Assembly (NCBI GenBank): GCA_934667175.1
Contig: CAKULN010000004.1
Span: forward strand, 33,951 to 97,950
DNA from: an uncultured Bacteroidales bacterium
GTDB taxonomy: Bacteria; Bacteroidota; Bacteroidia; Bacteroidales; UBA932
Reading direction: 5' to 3'
DNA: 64,000 nucleotides
The notes beneath the pieces were generated by a model, which did not search any database, was not told where the DNA came from, and saw only the letters and a program-made list of their open reading frames with translations. The position numbers were made by a program, and so were the translations under genes. Below are positions 28,274-37,176 of this stretch, one piece after another; the first letter of the stretch is position 1, and every line of letters starts with the position of its first letter.

Positions 28274-29164
28274 CTACTTGCCGTAACGGGAAAGGATAGG
28301 ATCGTAGGCATCGATCCGGCGGTCGCGGAGGAACGGCCAGCCACGGCGGACATATTCAGTGCGGTCGAGGTCGATGTCTACGACCTTCACTCCCTCCTCC
28401 TCGGTGTCAAACTGCGCAAGAATCTCGCCCTGCGGCCCTGTGGCGAACGAATATCCCCAGAAATCCAGACCGATCGTGTTGCCGGAAGGGTCGTCCTCGT
28501 GGCCTACACGGTTCACGGTGATGACAGGCAGGCCGTTGGCCACCGAATGACCTCTCTGGACAAGCTGCCAGGCCTGCCTCTGGGTCTGTTGCTCTTCCTT
28601 GGAATCCGTGCCCACTCCGCCGATGGCGGTAGGATAGATCAGCAGCTGGGCACCGTTCAGGGCCATAAGCCTCGCCGCCTCCGGATACCACTGATCCCAG
28701 CAGACCAGCACTCCAAGGGAACCCACCGATGTCTCGACAGGCTTGAAGCCTAAATCTCCCGGAGTGAAATAGAATTTCTCGTAGAAGCAAGGGTCATCAG
28801 GAATATGCATCTTGCGGTACTTGCCGGCGATGCCGCCGTCCTTTTCTATAACAACGGCGGTGTTGTGGTACAGCCCCGGAGCCCGCCTCTCAAAAAGCGA
28901 AAGCACAAGCACGATCCCAAGCCTTTTGGCAAGATCTCCGAAATATTCAGTGGAAGGCCCGGGAATGGTTTCCGCAAGGTCACAGAGCGAGGCATCCTCA
29001 GTCTGGCAAAAGTACACGGAATTATGAAGTTCCTGAAGCACAACCAGTCTCGCGCCTTTGGCGGCGCATTCGCAGATGTTCTCAGTAAGTTTGGCGATGT
29101 TCGCCTTTATGTCCTTCGTGCAGCTCTGCTGCACCATTCCCACTTTCAAGATGTTCATGTCCAT
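28274..29164 (-). CDS. aguB: N-carbamoylputrescine amidase
   Basis: Nitrilase-superfamily enzyme that converts N-carbamoylputrescine to putrescine in the agmatine route to polyamines. The catalytic Glu45 (VLQELHNS), Lys118 (YRKMHIPDDP) and Cys155 (LVCWDQWYPE) are all present; PDDPCFYEKFYF is typical of AguB. The 296 residues are complete. The partner agmatine deiminase is about 14 kb away at 42743, not adjacent. Confidence 0.93.
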   Translation of the reverse strand: MDMNILKVGMVQQSCTKDIKANIAKLTENICECAAKGARLVVLQELHNSVYFCQTEDASLCDLAETIPGPSTEYFGDLAKRLGIVLVLSLFERRAPGLYHNTAVVIEKDGGIAGKYRKMHIPDDPCFYEKFYFTPGDLGFKPVETSVGSLGVLVCWDQWYPEAARLMALNGAQLLIYPTAIGGVGTDSKEEQQTQRQAWQLVQRGHSVANGLPVITVNRVGHEDDPSGNTIGLDFWGYSFATGPQGEILAQFDTEEEGVKVVDIDLDRTEYVRRGWPFLRDRRIDAYDPILSRYGK

Positions 29165-29285
29165 TCAAATTTACATTCCCGCCATCGGCGGAAAAACGTC
29201 CGCAAAGTTAGCAAAAAAAGTAAAAGGTCCGGCCATCATGACCAGACCATTATCAGTCAGCTGTCAACAAACAGCCCGATCATAT

Positions 29286-30044
29286 TCAAAAATCCCTGTC
29301 ATCCGCCGTGATGTCCTCTATCTCGGCGCTTCGGACGGCATATTTCAGGAAATAGATTGTCACCACAGTATAGAACACCGTGTAGGTGAAGACGAAGATC
29401 GACAGCTGCCAGTACTCGGTAAAGAAGTAGGAGGCCAGAGCGAGGATGCCCACGAGCAGGGCGGACACGAAAATCCACGTCACCCCGTTGTTCCGGCACT
29501 TCTTGAATTCCTCCACCGTGCAGTTGACTTTCAGTTTATGAATATATTCCTTCCGCTCGACGGCGAACACGATCGTGTAGAGAATCAGCTGCACGACATA
29601 GAATGTGAAAAAGCAGTAGCATATCCCTCTCCCTATTCCGTCATGCTCTATGAATATGAAATAGGCGGCGACGAAAACCAGAATCGGGAGACAGTTCAAG
29701 AGTATGACTCCACGGCGCACGAGACGGGAATTAAGGAGCGCGAGTGTGGCGATCGTGAAGAGGAGCGCCTGCGAGGAGCTTATCACCAGATTTCCTATGG
29801 AAAAGAACTTCTCTGTCGGAGTCGCGAGTCCTTTGAAGATCAGACCGGCAGTCATCAGGCCCATGATGAGGAATGCGAACCCAAGGGTGATCCTGGCGCT
29901 GATGTACCTTTCAGGACGGTAGAGCTTCCTGTCCATCTCCCGAAGGAATCCGCACATGTTCAGCAGAAGGACAGCGTCCGTCATACAAACCATGGCGGAT
30001 GTGACGCAAAGCGTCATGTAGATCTGTCCTTCTGTCATCATCAT
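29286..30044 (-). CDS. Seven-transmembrane protein, paralogue of the adjacent regulator's membrane half
   Basis: About seven membrane helices with short loops, then a short tail ending DDRDF. The helix pattern matches the N-terminal 7TM part of the protein at 30218, for example QALLFTIATLALL against QSLLFTFTLITMI and QLILYTIVF against QLLLYTALF, but the helix-turn-helix is absent. ATG 30044 is chosen because upstream codons are unlike a membrane start. Its promoter carries the AAATTTACC operator array. It may act as a sensor, partner or decoy for the regulator; this is inference. Confidence 0.65.
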   Translation of the reverse strand: MMMTEGQIYMTLCVTSAMVCMTDAVLLLNMCGFLREMDRKLYRPERYISARITLGFAFLIMGLMTAGLIFKGLATPTEKFFSIGNLVISSSQALLFTIATLALLNSRLVRRGVILLNCLPILVFVAAYFIFIEHDGIGRGICYCFFTFYVVQLILYTIVFAVERKEYIHKLKVNCTVEEFKKCRNNGVTWIFVSALLVGILALASYFFTEYWQLSIFVFTYTVFYTVVTIYFLKYAVRSAEIEDITADDRDF

Positions 30045-30115
30045 TGAAAACAATCCCTCCTCCGGGGGTCTAATATATAATATTTCGGCAAGAATTTCAC
30101 TGAATTTCTGCTGGA

Positions 30116-30146
30116 CAAAAGTACGCAACGATGCCGTAAGGTCAAA
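30116..30146 (-). promoter_or_regulatory. Promoter A of the proposed AAATTTACC regulon
   Basis: Minus strand: TACTTTTG (30116-30123) and TTTG (30143-30146), 19 bases apart. It serves the 7TM gene. The operator array begins 10 bases upstream of the -33 box. Confidence 0.65.
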
Positions 30147-30155
30147 ACAATGAGG

Positions 30156-30218
30156 GTGGTAAATTTCTTTAAAAACTGAAATTTACCACCTTGCGACGTG
30201 TTTTACCGGCAAATTTAC
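30156..30218. promoter_or_regulatory. Operator array A (GGTAAATTT / AAATTTACC)
   Basis: Perfect inverted repeat GTGGTAAATTTC (30156-30167), 10-base spacer, GAAATTTACCAC (30178-30189). Two more half sites in the AAATTTACC direction follow: TTTTACC ending at 30207 and AAATTTAC at 30211-30218. Half sites start at 30179, 30199 and 30211, spaced 20 and 12. The last overlaps the stop codon of the 7TM-AraC gene. The same pattern occurs at 34601 and 39115. Confidence 0.7.
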
Positions 30219-31339
30219 TATTCTTTCGACTCCGCCTTGCATCCCTCCAGGAACTCCGTCGGGGTCTGGCCGACCACTTTCTTGAAGTGATGGTAGAAAT
30301 TTTGTGATGTTCCGAAACCGAGTTTCATCGCCAGGGCGTTCATCGAGACATCCGGAGTTGTCATGATGATCCTCTTGGCCTCCTCGATCCTGAGGTTGGC
30401 TCTCCAGACACGGAAGTCCTGTACCATCACATTCTGGAAGTACCAGCGGAAAAAGCGGGGATCGACTCCGCTCCGTTCGATAATATAGTTCCTGTCACGA
30501 TCCGGATTCAGGTAATCCTTCAAGTCGACATATTCATCCAGAGCGGCCTTAAGTCTGCCCGTCAGAGCCTCCGAATCGTCGAAGTCCGAGTCCGACACCA
30601 TCGTTTCCGGCTCCTGCCGTAAATCCGGGGTCTCATCCGAAGACGACTTCACGGCAGGAAGATAGTAGTCAGAACGGATGATGTAGTTGATGAAGCGGCT
30701 GGCGAACCAGACGTAGAACGCTATGTAGCAGCACATGAAGGCATTATAGACGGGTTGCGGGACAGTAAGGGACAGAAGCGCCGACACCCCGACCGCCAGG
30801 GCCGCGGCAAAGCTGTTCCTCGCCCAATGGAGCGGCCGCTCATATTCCTCATCATAATAGTCCTTGACCTGCCTGACGAATTTTTTGTAGCATCTTTGGA
30901 ACAACGCCGTGTAAAGGAGGAGTTGGACAATAACTGCCGCGACCGCCACGCAGGTGACTATCGGTGAATCCGCCAGTGAATCCGCGACAAGGTAGCAGAC
31001 TGAGCCGACGGCCACGAGAGCGATGTTGACCAAAATCCGGTGCGTTGTGACAAGAGCTGGTCGGATCATCGTTATCAGAGTGAAGGTGAACAGCAAGGAT
31101 TGGATGGACGCCGAGACTATCGTGGCGGCGACGATGTCATCCGAATCATTCAGCCCGAAGACGTTCAGCCAGTCAGGAACTGCCAGCAGAAAATAGCTCG
31201 CGGCAAGTATCGCCCTTGCGACCCGGATCTTCCGGCTTTCCTCGCCCGGCTCAATCCTGACGAGAAGCAAGATGAAAGCCAGCGTGGTGATGGCCACACC
31301 GGATGCGAAAGACAGGGGCAGGTACATGTCCATTGGCAT
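30218..31339 (-). CDS. Membrane-bound AraC-family regulator (7TM plus helix-turn-helix)
   Basis: About seven membrane helices in residues 1-215, a linker rich in acidic residues, then a C-terminal AraC-type double helix-turn-helix: RWYFQNVMVQDFRVWRANLRIEEAK followed in sequence by ALAMKLGFGTSQNFYHHFKKVVG and the closing TPTEFL. (The first segment is residues about 286-310.) It looks like a one-component system that senses a signal in the membrane and binds DNA directly. The gene next door encodes a similar 7TM protein without the DNA-binding part. It is the natural candidate to bind the operator arrays at 30156, 34601 and 39115. Confidence 0.8.
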   Translation of the reverse strand: MPMDMYLPLSFASGVAITTLAFILLLVRIEPGEESRKIRVARAILAASYFLLAVPDWLNVFGLNDSDDIVAATIVSASIQSLLFTFTLITMIRPALVTTHRILVNIALVAVGSVCYLVADSLADSPIVTCVAVAAVIVQLLLYTALFQRCYKKFVRQVKDYYDEEYERPLHWARNSFAAALAVGVSALLSLTVPQPVYNAFMCCYIAFYVWFASRFINYIIRSDYYLPAVKSSSDETPDLRQEPETMVSDSDFDDSEALTGRLKAALDEYVDLKDYLNPDRDRNYIIERSGVDPRFFRWYFQNVMVQDFRVWRANLRIEEAKRIIMTTPDVSMNALAMKLGFGTSQNFYHHFKKVVGQTPTEFLEGCKAESKE

Positions 31340-31450
31340 TCTCTTCTAACAAACCAGTCTACAAAAATACAAAAAAGAATGCAACTCCACATAAGAAATC
31401 CGGGCTGATTCCGCAGAACCGGCCCGGAGTGAGTTTATGGGTGTTTATTC

Positions 31451-34400
31451 CTATTTGGTCTCGATTGAGGCTCCACTTGGCAATACTTTCTTAATCTTGT
31501 CGATCGTTGTCTTAGAACAGCCGACCATCCTGACTGTCTTCAGATTATTGCAATTCTCGAATAACCGCCAATCGACAATGGTGTTGTCCAGATTCCATCC
31601 GGACAGGTCAAGAGTCTCCAAATTCTTACAGTCAGCAAATGGATACACATCAATTTGGTACAGTGAAGAGACATCCCAACCGGAAAGATTGGCGTAAGTC
31701 AAATTCTCGCACCCAGTGATCAATCTGCCTAATACAGACAACTTTGGAGTTTTCCAATTGGAAAGATCAACAGTCTTCAAATTGGTGCAACCGGTGAACA
31801 TATACTGAATTTGTTTCATATTCTCCAAATTCCAGCCAGACAGGTTGATGCTTTCCAGACTTGTGCAGTTTGAGAACATACCATAGATTTCCTTCAAGCT
31901 TTTCGGAACCCAACCAGACAAGTTAATCTCTTTTAAGTTGAAACAACCTTTGAATAAATTTGTCATCATACTGACATTCTCCACATTCAAGCCGGAAAGG
32001 TCCACACTAGTCAAAGCCGAGCAGCCATTAAACATATATTGCATATTCTGAATCTTCTTCGAAGTCACTTTCGGCAATGTAACACTCGTCAGGCCAGGAC
32101 AGTACTGGAACAATGATTCCATAGAAGTCACGTTGTCCAGATTCCAACCTGACAAGTCAATATTAGTCAGGGATGAGCAATACTTGAACATAGAAGCCAT
32201 TGACTCAAGTTTTCCTGGGTTGACCTTCTTAGGAAAGGTCAACTTTTTCAGACTTTTGCATTCATCGAACATAGACTTCGTGCTCGTAACATTTTCCATG
32301 AAATTATCCTTGTGCGTGTTCCACAGATTGACACTCTCAAGTTTGGTACAACCGACAAACATATAATCCATGCTTGTGACATTGTCTGTTGCCAAACCAC
32401 TCAAGTCGGCTTCTTTCAGATTGGTGCACTCGAAAAACATACGTGTGGCATCCTTAAGGTAATAATAAGGATAGACCCACTTAAATGATATTGTCTCCAG
32501 AGAGTTGTCACGAACTTCGTAGCTGGAATAAATGGTCTTCTTGTACCACATCTTGTAATCAATCTCTCCGGCAGAATTACCAGAATTTGGTCCAGACGGA
32601 ACACTCATCGTCCATTCTCCCGTTTTGGAATTCCGGGATGACACAGTCTTTACTTTTTTCTTGTCATTATCAGTGACAGAATAACAATACTGGTTAAGTT
32701 CGTTGCCGGTCGTGGTCGTATAGGACATGAACCTGTCGTAGCTCTTCGGCTCGATGGAGATGTATTCAGAAGCGATGCTGCCACCTGTCTTGGAGTCAGA
32801 CACGGCCACCCTGATCGCAGCAGAGCTCATCGTCCCGTAATAGTTATTGTAATGGTCACCATTCAGGAACTTTATCGGATCAATGACAACCGTGAGGATT
32901 CCTTCAGCGTCACCGGAGACGCTCTTCACCTCGAACGACGTGAGGCTTCCGGCCCTTGTCTGAGGGTAAGTTGCCTGACCGGATACCTGATCCACAGTGA
33001 TCTTCTGAGCCATGTCGTGAGGCATGACTTCGAACTGAAGGGTAAGATCCTTGGCATAGTCACTGATGTAACCAGAGGCAAAAGTATAATAGACTTCCTC
33101 AACCCTATCTGTGTAGGTCGGGATGTAGGAAATAGACTGGATGCGGGAGTTGAGCTTGTCCTCAAGGTTTTTCACAGTGTCCTTTACCTTGGCGAGGTCA
33201 TCCGTGATGCCCTTAACATCTTTCTCAAGGGTCTCCACACGAGTGGTAAGATCGGCGATTAAGTCTTTGACTTCCTTAACTTTGGCATCAATTGAATCAT
33301 TAACCTTTGAAATCTCATCAGTAATCTTATCTGTAAGTTTACCCTCGGATGCGCTGATAGCGTCACCGATGGCCTTCTCGTAGGCGGACTTGATTTCTTT
33401 CTTAGCTGCGGTGAGATCTCCATTCAGTTTTTCGATAAGTTCTGCGTTGGCAGCAATCGCGGCTTTGTTGGCCTCAATTGCCTCAGCGTTGGCCTTTATG
33501 AGTTTTGTCAACTCGTCATTGGCCTTAGCCAGACCCGCCACGCCCTTTGACAGAGCATTCACAAGGTTTTCAAGATAAGTCTCCTGGCTCTCCAGTTGTC
33601 CTTCAAGTTCTGTCTTAAGGGTGGAGATCATGGACTCGGTGGATGCGATGGTGCTGTAGGCTGTCAAGGTCTCGTTGACCCAAGACTTAAGAGAGGTCTC
33701 CAAATCCTTTATCGCTGTCTCTATCGCTGCTGTGTAGGCAGATTCTATCTCGGTTTTTGCAGAAGCTATAGCTTCGGTGTAAGCGGTAGTGAGGGCTGCC
33801 ACCTGCTCGGAAATTTTAGAATCCAATCCATCTACAGCCGACTCTAGATCCTTAGCGAACTTCTCAGACAGTCTCTTCTCTAGGTCTAAAAGAGAGGTTT
33901 TGAGCCCTTCGACACTGCCCTTTATGGATGTGATGTCCTCCTCAATTGCCTTTTGGCTCTCAAGGGTGGAGAATGTCTTCAACGCCCAGTCTTTAGCCCC
34001 GGACAGGCCGCTATCGACATATTCCTTAAGTTCATTGATCCTCTTCTCCAGTTGGCTGTCTTTTTCCTGAAGTCCAGCGATGGTGCTTTCAACTGACTTC
34101 AACTTGTTCTCGGCCTCAGCCTTCATTGCCTCCAGTTTTGCAGTGATTTCAGCTTTGGCAGCAATCAAGGCAGCCATAACTTCCTCCTTGTCCTTAGTGT
34201 CGGCCTCACGAAGTTCGGTGAGAGCTTTCTCCAGATCTGTTTTCACTGCGGAGATCTTAGAATCGTTCTCCTCTATTGCTTTCTTTAGGTCCCCGGCAGT
34301 GCCTTGAAGAGACACAATCATCTCTTTAAGGTCCTTGTCAGCCTGCTCAAGTTTCGGCAGAGAGGCATTGATCCCGTCAATCTGCTCGGCAATGGTCTTG

Positions 34401-34519
34401 ATACGGGTGTTCTCGATCCGATCGAGTTCTTCGTCAATCCGATCGATGTCTTTGTCATAGCAGCCGGCCAAGGTCAGAGCCACGGCGGCGAAAGCGGCTA
34501 TAATGCTGTTCCTTTTCAT
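31451..34519 (-). CDS. Large surface lipoprotein: coiled coil plus BspA-type leucine-rich repeats
   Basis: Lipobox LAGCY (Cys20). Residues about 25-460 are long coiled coil (DUF4988-like start, many KxxLE and AxAxxE heptads). A beta region follows with SYIPTYTDRVEEVYY. The C-terminal 350 residues are BspA-type LRRs (DUF285): repeated MFxxCxxLxxxxLSGWxxxNVxSM units, about thirteen. Such proteins reach from the cell surface and may bind host or bacterial partners. The N-terminal plan is shared with the lipoprotein at 37177, and both have the same operator array upstream. Confidence 0.82.
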   Translation of the reverse strand: MKRNSIIAAFAAVALTLAGCYDKDIDRIDEELDRIENTRIKTIAEQIDGINASLPKLEQADKDLKEMIVSLQGTAGDLKKAIEENDSKISAVKTDLEKALTELREADTKDKEEVMAALIAAKAEITAKLEAMKAEAENKLKSVESTIAGLQEKDSQLEKRINELKEYVDSGLSGAKDWALKTFSTLESQKAIEEDITSIKGSVEGLKTSLLDLEKRLSEKFAKDLESAVDGLDSKISEQVAALTTAYTEAIASAKTEIESAYTAAIETAIKDLETSLKSWVNETLTAYSTIASTESMISTLKTELEGQLESQETYLENLVNALSKGVAGLAKANDELTKLIKANAEAIEANKAAIAANAELIEKLNGDLTAAKKEIKSAYEKAIGDAISASEGKLTDKITDEISKVNDSIDAKVKEVKDLIADLTTRVETLEKDVKGITDDLAKVKDTVKNLEDKLNSRIQSISYIPTYTDRVEEVYYTFASGYISDYAKDLTLQFEVMPHDMAQKITVDQVSGQATYPQTRAGSLTSFEVKSVSGDAEGILTVVIDPIKFLNGDHYNNYYGTMSSAAIRVAVSDSKTGGSIASEYISIEPKSYDRFMSYTTTTGNELNQYCYSVTDNDKKKVKTVSSRNSKTGEWTMSVPSGPNSGNSAGEIDYKMWYKKTIYSSYEVRDNSLETISFKWVYPYYYLKDATRMFFECTNLKEADLSGLATDNVTSMDYMFVGCTKLESVNLWNTHKDNFMENVTSTKSMFDECKSLKKLTFPKKVNPGKLESMASMFKYCSSLTNIDLSGWNLDNVTSMESLFQYCPGLTSVTLPKVTSKKIQNMQYMFNGCSALTSVDLSGLNVENVSMMTNLFKGCFNLKEINLSGWVPKSLKEIYGMFSNCTSLESINLSGWNLENMKQIQYMFTGCTNLKTVDLSNWKTPKLSVLGRLITGCENLTYANLSGWDVSSLYQIDVYPFADCKNLETLDLSGWNLDNTIVDWRLFENCNNLKTVRMVGCSKTTIDKIKKVLPSGASIETK

Positions 34520-34560
34520 AAGATATGGGTTTTGATAATATTAGTCTGAGCACAATGGTC

Positions 34561-34591
34561 CAAAGATAGCGACGTCACTCGTAACTTCAAA
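34561..34591 (-). promoter_or_regulatory. Promoter B of the proposed AAATTTACC regulon
   Basis: Minus strand: TATCTTTG (34561-34568) and TTTG (34588-34591), 19 bases apart, for the LRR lipoprotein. The operator array starts 10 bases upstream of the -33 box, as at promoter A. Confidence 0.68.
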
Positions 34592-34600
34592 TAGCACAAT

Positions 34601-34666
34601 GTAGTAAATTACATGGCTAATCGTAAATTTACCAGCCTTGACAGATATTTACCAGCAAATTTACCA
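34601..34666. promoter_or_regulatory. Operator array B
   Basis: Left half site GTAGTAAATTAC (34601-34612), then AAATTTACCA (34625), ATATTTACCA (34645) and AAATTTACCA (34657). The spacing between the last three is 20 and 12, the same as in array A. The array lies between the divergent LRR lipoprotein and relA/spoT genes but is placed for the lipoprotein promoter. Confidence 0.68.
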
Positions 34667-34728
34667 CATCGGCATCCTCAAAGGCTCAATAAAGAGATGC
34701 GGACAGCAGCATATTCGAATAAAATTTG

Positions 34729-34736
34729 TAAATTTG
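34729..34736 (+). promoter_or_regulatory. Probable -7 box of the relA/spoT-type gene
   Basis: TAAATTTG lies 39 bases before ATG 34775. No clear -33 box is seen. Confidence 0.4.
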
Positions 34737-34774
34737 AAAAGATTGGCGCCTTCGGGTGCGAAACGGACTTTACT

Positions 34775-37030
34775 ATGGACACGATTCATCAGAGATTTCC
34801 CCAGTACGATGAGGCTGGACAGGCTCTCATCGACAAAGCGTACGCCATTGCCGCGGCGGCTTTGGCGGACGAGACACGTGGCAACGGCCATCCATTCATC
34901 GAGCATCCGATCAACGTGGCTCTGATCGCGGCGGACGAGATCGGTCTGCCGGCGGACTGTGTGGCGGCGGTGTTTCTTCATGAAGCAACCAGAAAGCATC
35001 CGGAGATTGATTTGCGGGCGGTGAGATCGGTCCCTGAGCATGTCGAAGGGACAGCCGGACAAGGCACACTCTCCCCCGAAACACAGGCCCTTCGACAAGC
35101 TCAGGGTCCGAAACTGAAAGGTGGTTTCCCGGAGGATGTCTACAAGATGGTGGAGGGGCTGAACAAGATCGCCACAATCAAGCCGAAAGACACACGGCTT
35201 GAGGCCGAGAGCTACAAGAAGCTGATTGTCCAGTACTCGACGGATCCGCGTGTGACCGTGCTCAAGATAGCCGACAGGCTGGAGGTGATGAGGCATCTGG
35301 AGATGTTCCCGAAGGCCTCCAGAGAGAAGAAGATTCTGGAGACTCTGATGCTGTACATTCCTCTTGCGCACCAGCTTGGACTCTACAACATCAAGAGCGA
35401 GATGGAGGACATCTACTTCCGTTTTGCTGAGCCGGAGCAGTACCGGGCCATCACCAACAAGCTGAAAGCCACTGAACGAGACCGCATCAGGCTGACCGAG
35501 GAGTTCATCGAGCCTCTCAAAAAGACATTGTCCGATGCTGGGATTCACTATAAGTTGAAGATCAGGACAAAGACCGCATACTCGATCTGGCGGAAGATGC
35601 AGAAGCAGAAGGTGCCGTTCGAGGGGGTTTATGATGTCTTCGCCATCCGGTTCATCATCGACTGCGAGCCTGACGCCAAGACGGAAAAAGACCTCTGCTG
35701 GAAAGTGTATTCCTACGTGACTGAGGAATATGAAGCCGACACGAAGCGTCTGCGTGACTGGGTGACGAACCCTAAGCCGAACGGCTACGAGTCCCTGCAC
35801 ATCACGGTCAAGAACAAGAGCGGGGCCTACATTGAAGTCCAGATCAGGACCAAGAGGATGGATGACGAGGCGGAGAATGGACAGGCCTCCCACTGGTCCT
35901 ACAAAGGCATCAAGCACGAGGCGCAGCTGGACAAATGGCTGACATCAGTCCGCTACGCCCTTGAGCATCCGCACGAAGGCAGTCCGGACGAGCTTCCGCA
36001 GCCACCTTCCAAGGAGATATTCGTGTTTACCCCGTCGGGTGAATTGAGGATACTGCCGGCAGGCGCCACTGTGCTGGACTTCGCCTTTAATATTCATTCA
36101 GGACTTGGAGTGCGTTGCGCCGGAGGTCGGATCAACGGGAAGGCGGTGTCTATCAGGGAAAAGCTGAAGACGGGAGATGTGGTGGACATCATGTCCGGCA
36201 AGAACCAGAAGCCGTCCTCCGACTGGCTGAACTTCGTCGTGACCTCGAAGGCGCGCAACCGCATCAAGCAGGAACTTAACGAGGAGGAATATAAAAAGGC
36301 GGCCCAAGGAAAGGAGCTTCTGGGCAGAAGGCTTAAGAACTGGAAACTGGAGTTACCGGACGAAGTGGTTGCCGAGTTGCTGAAAAAGCTCAAGTACGCC
36401 ACCCTCAACTCGTTCTACGCAGCCATCGCGGACGGGGAGGTTGACGTCAACGATGTCAAGAACTACATTCTGGACAGAGACCGGATCGCGGCTGAAGCCA
36501 TAGAAGCGGCGAGGGAGGCCGAGGCGGAAAGGATTGAGACAAGGTCCGCGGAATGGGGCAACAGGCATTCATCCGATGACATCCTTGTGCTTAACGCCAA
36601 AGATCTCAAGGGGTTGGACTATAAGATGTCCAAGTGCTGCCATCCGGTGTTCGGAGACGACGTGTTCGGTTTCGTGACAAGGACAGAGGGCATAAAGATC
36701 CACAGGATCTCATGTCCTAACGCGGCGCGTCTGATCAGTGCGTACCCTTATAGGATCCAGAAAGTGAAGTGGGCTGACTCCCCTGCCGGAGGAAGTTTCC
36801 AGAGTTCGCTGAAGATCGTGGCGGACATGGAGTCATCGGTCATCGGTCAGATCACAGAGATTGTGAACACTTTCAAGGCATCACTCAGGACATTCAATGT
36901 CAATGAGAACCGCCGGAGCGGCACCTACGAGATCACAATGAGGATTTCGGTGCCGTCCAACATGGAATTGGACAAGGTGATCTCGCAGATACGGCTGCTG
37001 AAGCATGTGACTAAGGTTTCCAGGGTATAA
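34775..37030 (+). CDS. RelA/SpoT-family (p)ppGpp synthetase with degenerate hydrolase motif
   Basis: Long RSH enzyme: HD domain, synthetase, TGS, zinc-finger and ACT regions in 751 residues. The hydrolase HD pair reads His69-Glu70 and the following acidic pair is replaced by RK (LHEATRKH), so hydrolysis is probably lost. The synthetase domain looks intact (YSIWRKMQKQ, YDVFAIRFIID, NGYESLHITVK, EVQIRTKRMDDEAENGQASHW). TGS starts at IFVFTPSGE. Two REP-like palindromes are read in frame at residues about 85-112, adding VPEHVEG and LRQAQGP text. ATG 34775 is chosen because it matches the family start and has a -7 box; ATG 34613 lies within operator B. Confidence 0.88.
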   Translation: MDTIHQRFPQYDEAGQALIDKAYAIAAAALADETRGNGHPFIEHPINVALIAADEIGLPADCVAAVFLHEATRKHPEIDLRAVRSVPEHVEGTAGQGTLSPETQALRQAQGPKLKGGFPEDVYKMVEGLNKIATIKPKDTRLEAESYKKLIVQYSTDPRVTVLKIADRLEVMRHLEMFPKASREKKILETLMLYIPLAHQLGLYNIKSEMEDIYFRFAEPEQYRAITNKLKATERDRIRLTEEFIEPLKKTLSDAGIHYKLKIRTKTAYSIWRKMQKQKVPFEGVYDVFAIRFIIDCEPDAKTEKDLCWKVYSYVTEEYEADTKRLRDWVTNPKPNGYESLHITVKNKSGAYIEVQIRTKRMDDEAENGQASHWSYKGIKHEAQLDKWLTSVRYALEHPHEGSPDELPQPPSKEIFVFTPSGELRILPAGATVLDFAFNIHSGLGVRCAGGRINGKAVSIREKLKTGDVVDIMSGKNQKPSSDWLNFVVTSKARNRIKQELNEEEYKKAAQGKELLGRRLKNWKLELPDEVVAELLKKLKYATLNSFYAAIADGEVDVNDVKNYILDRDRIAAEAIEAAREAEAERIETRSAEWGNRHSSDDILVLNAKDLKGLDYKMSKCCHPVFGDDVFGFVTRTEGIKIHRISCPNAARLISAYPYRIQKVKWADSPAGGSFQSSLKIVADMESSVIGQITEIVNTFKASLRTFNVNENRRSGTYEITMRISVPSNMELDKVISQIRLLKHVTKVSRV
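35028..35110. repeat. Pair of REP-like palindromes inside relA/spoT
   Basis: Two copies in opposite orientation: 35028-35053 (arms GGTCCCT and AGGGAC) and 35086-35109 (arms GGCCCT and AGGGTCC). Both keep paired arms though the arm sequence differs from intergenic copies. They are translated in frame within the HD domain. Confidence 0.75.
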
Positions 37031-37033
37031 TAT

Positions 37034-37168
37034 AGTCGCTTCGACAGGCTCAGCGACCGAATGGACCGCCTCGGTCACTGAGCCTGCCGAAGTGACTGAG
37101 CCCGTCGAAGTGACCGAGCCCGTCGAAGTGACCGAGCCTGTCGAAGCGACCGAGCCTGTCGAAGCGAC
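37034..37168. repeat. REP-like palindromes and 18-bp tandem repeat
   Basis: Two palindromes (37035-37059 and 37072-37096) run into four units of an 18-base repeat, GACCGAGCCCGTCGAAGT with small changes, ending at 37168. The tandem part looks like slippage copies of half an element. It lies between two convergent genes, 4 bases after the relA/spoT stop and just before the stop of the FGE-like lipoprotein. Confidence 0.8.
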
Positions 37169-37176
37169 TTTATGTC

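Noticed and set aside
34661..35917. 418-codon frame opposite relA/spoT
   Set aside because: Antisense to the conserved HD and synthetase regions; no domain seen.
37094..37168. Short CRISPR-like array
   Set aside because: The 18-base units are contiguous and derive from the REP-like element.
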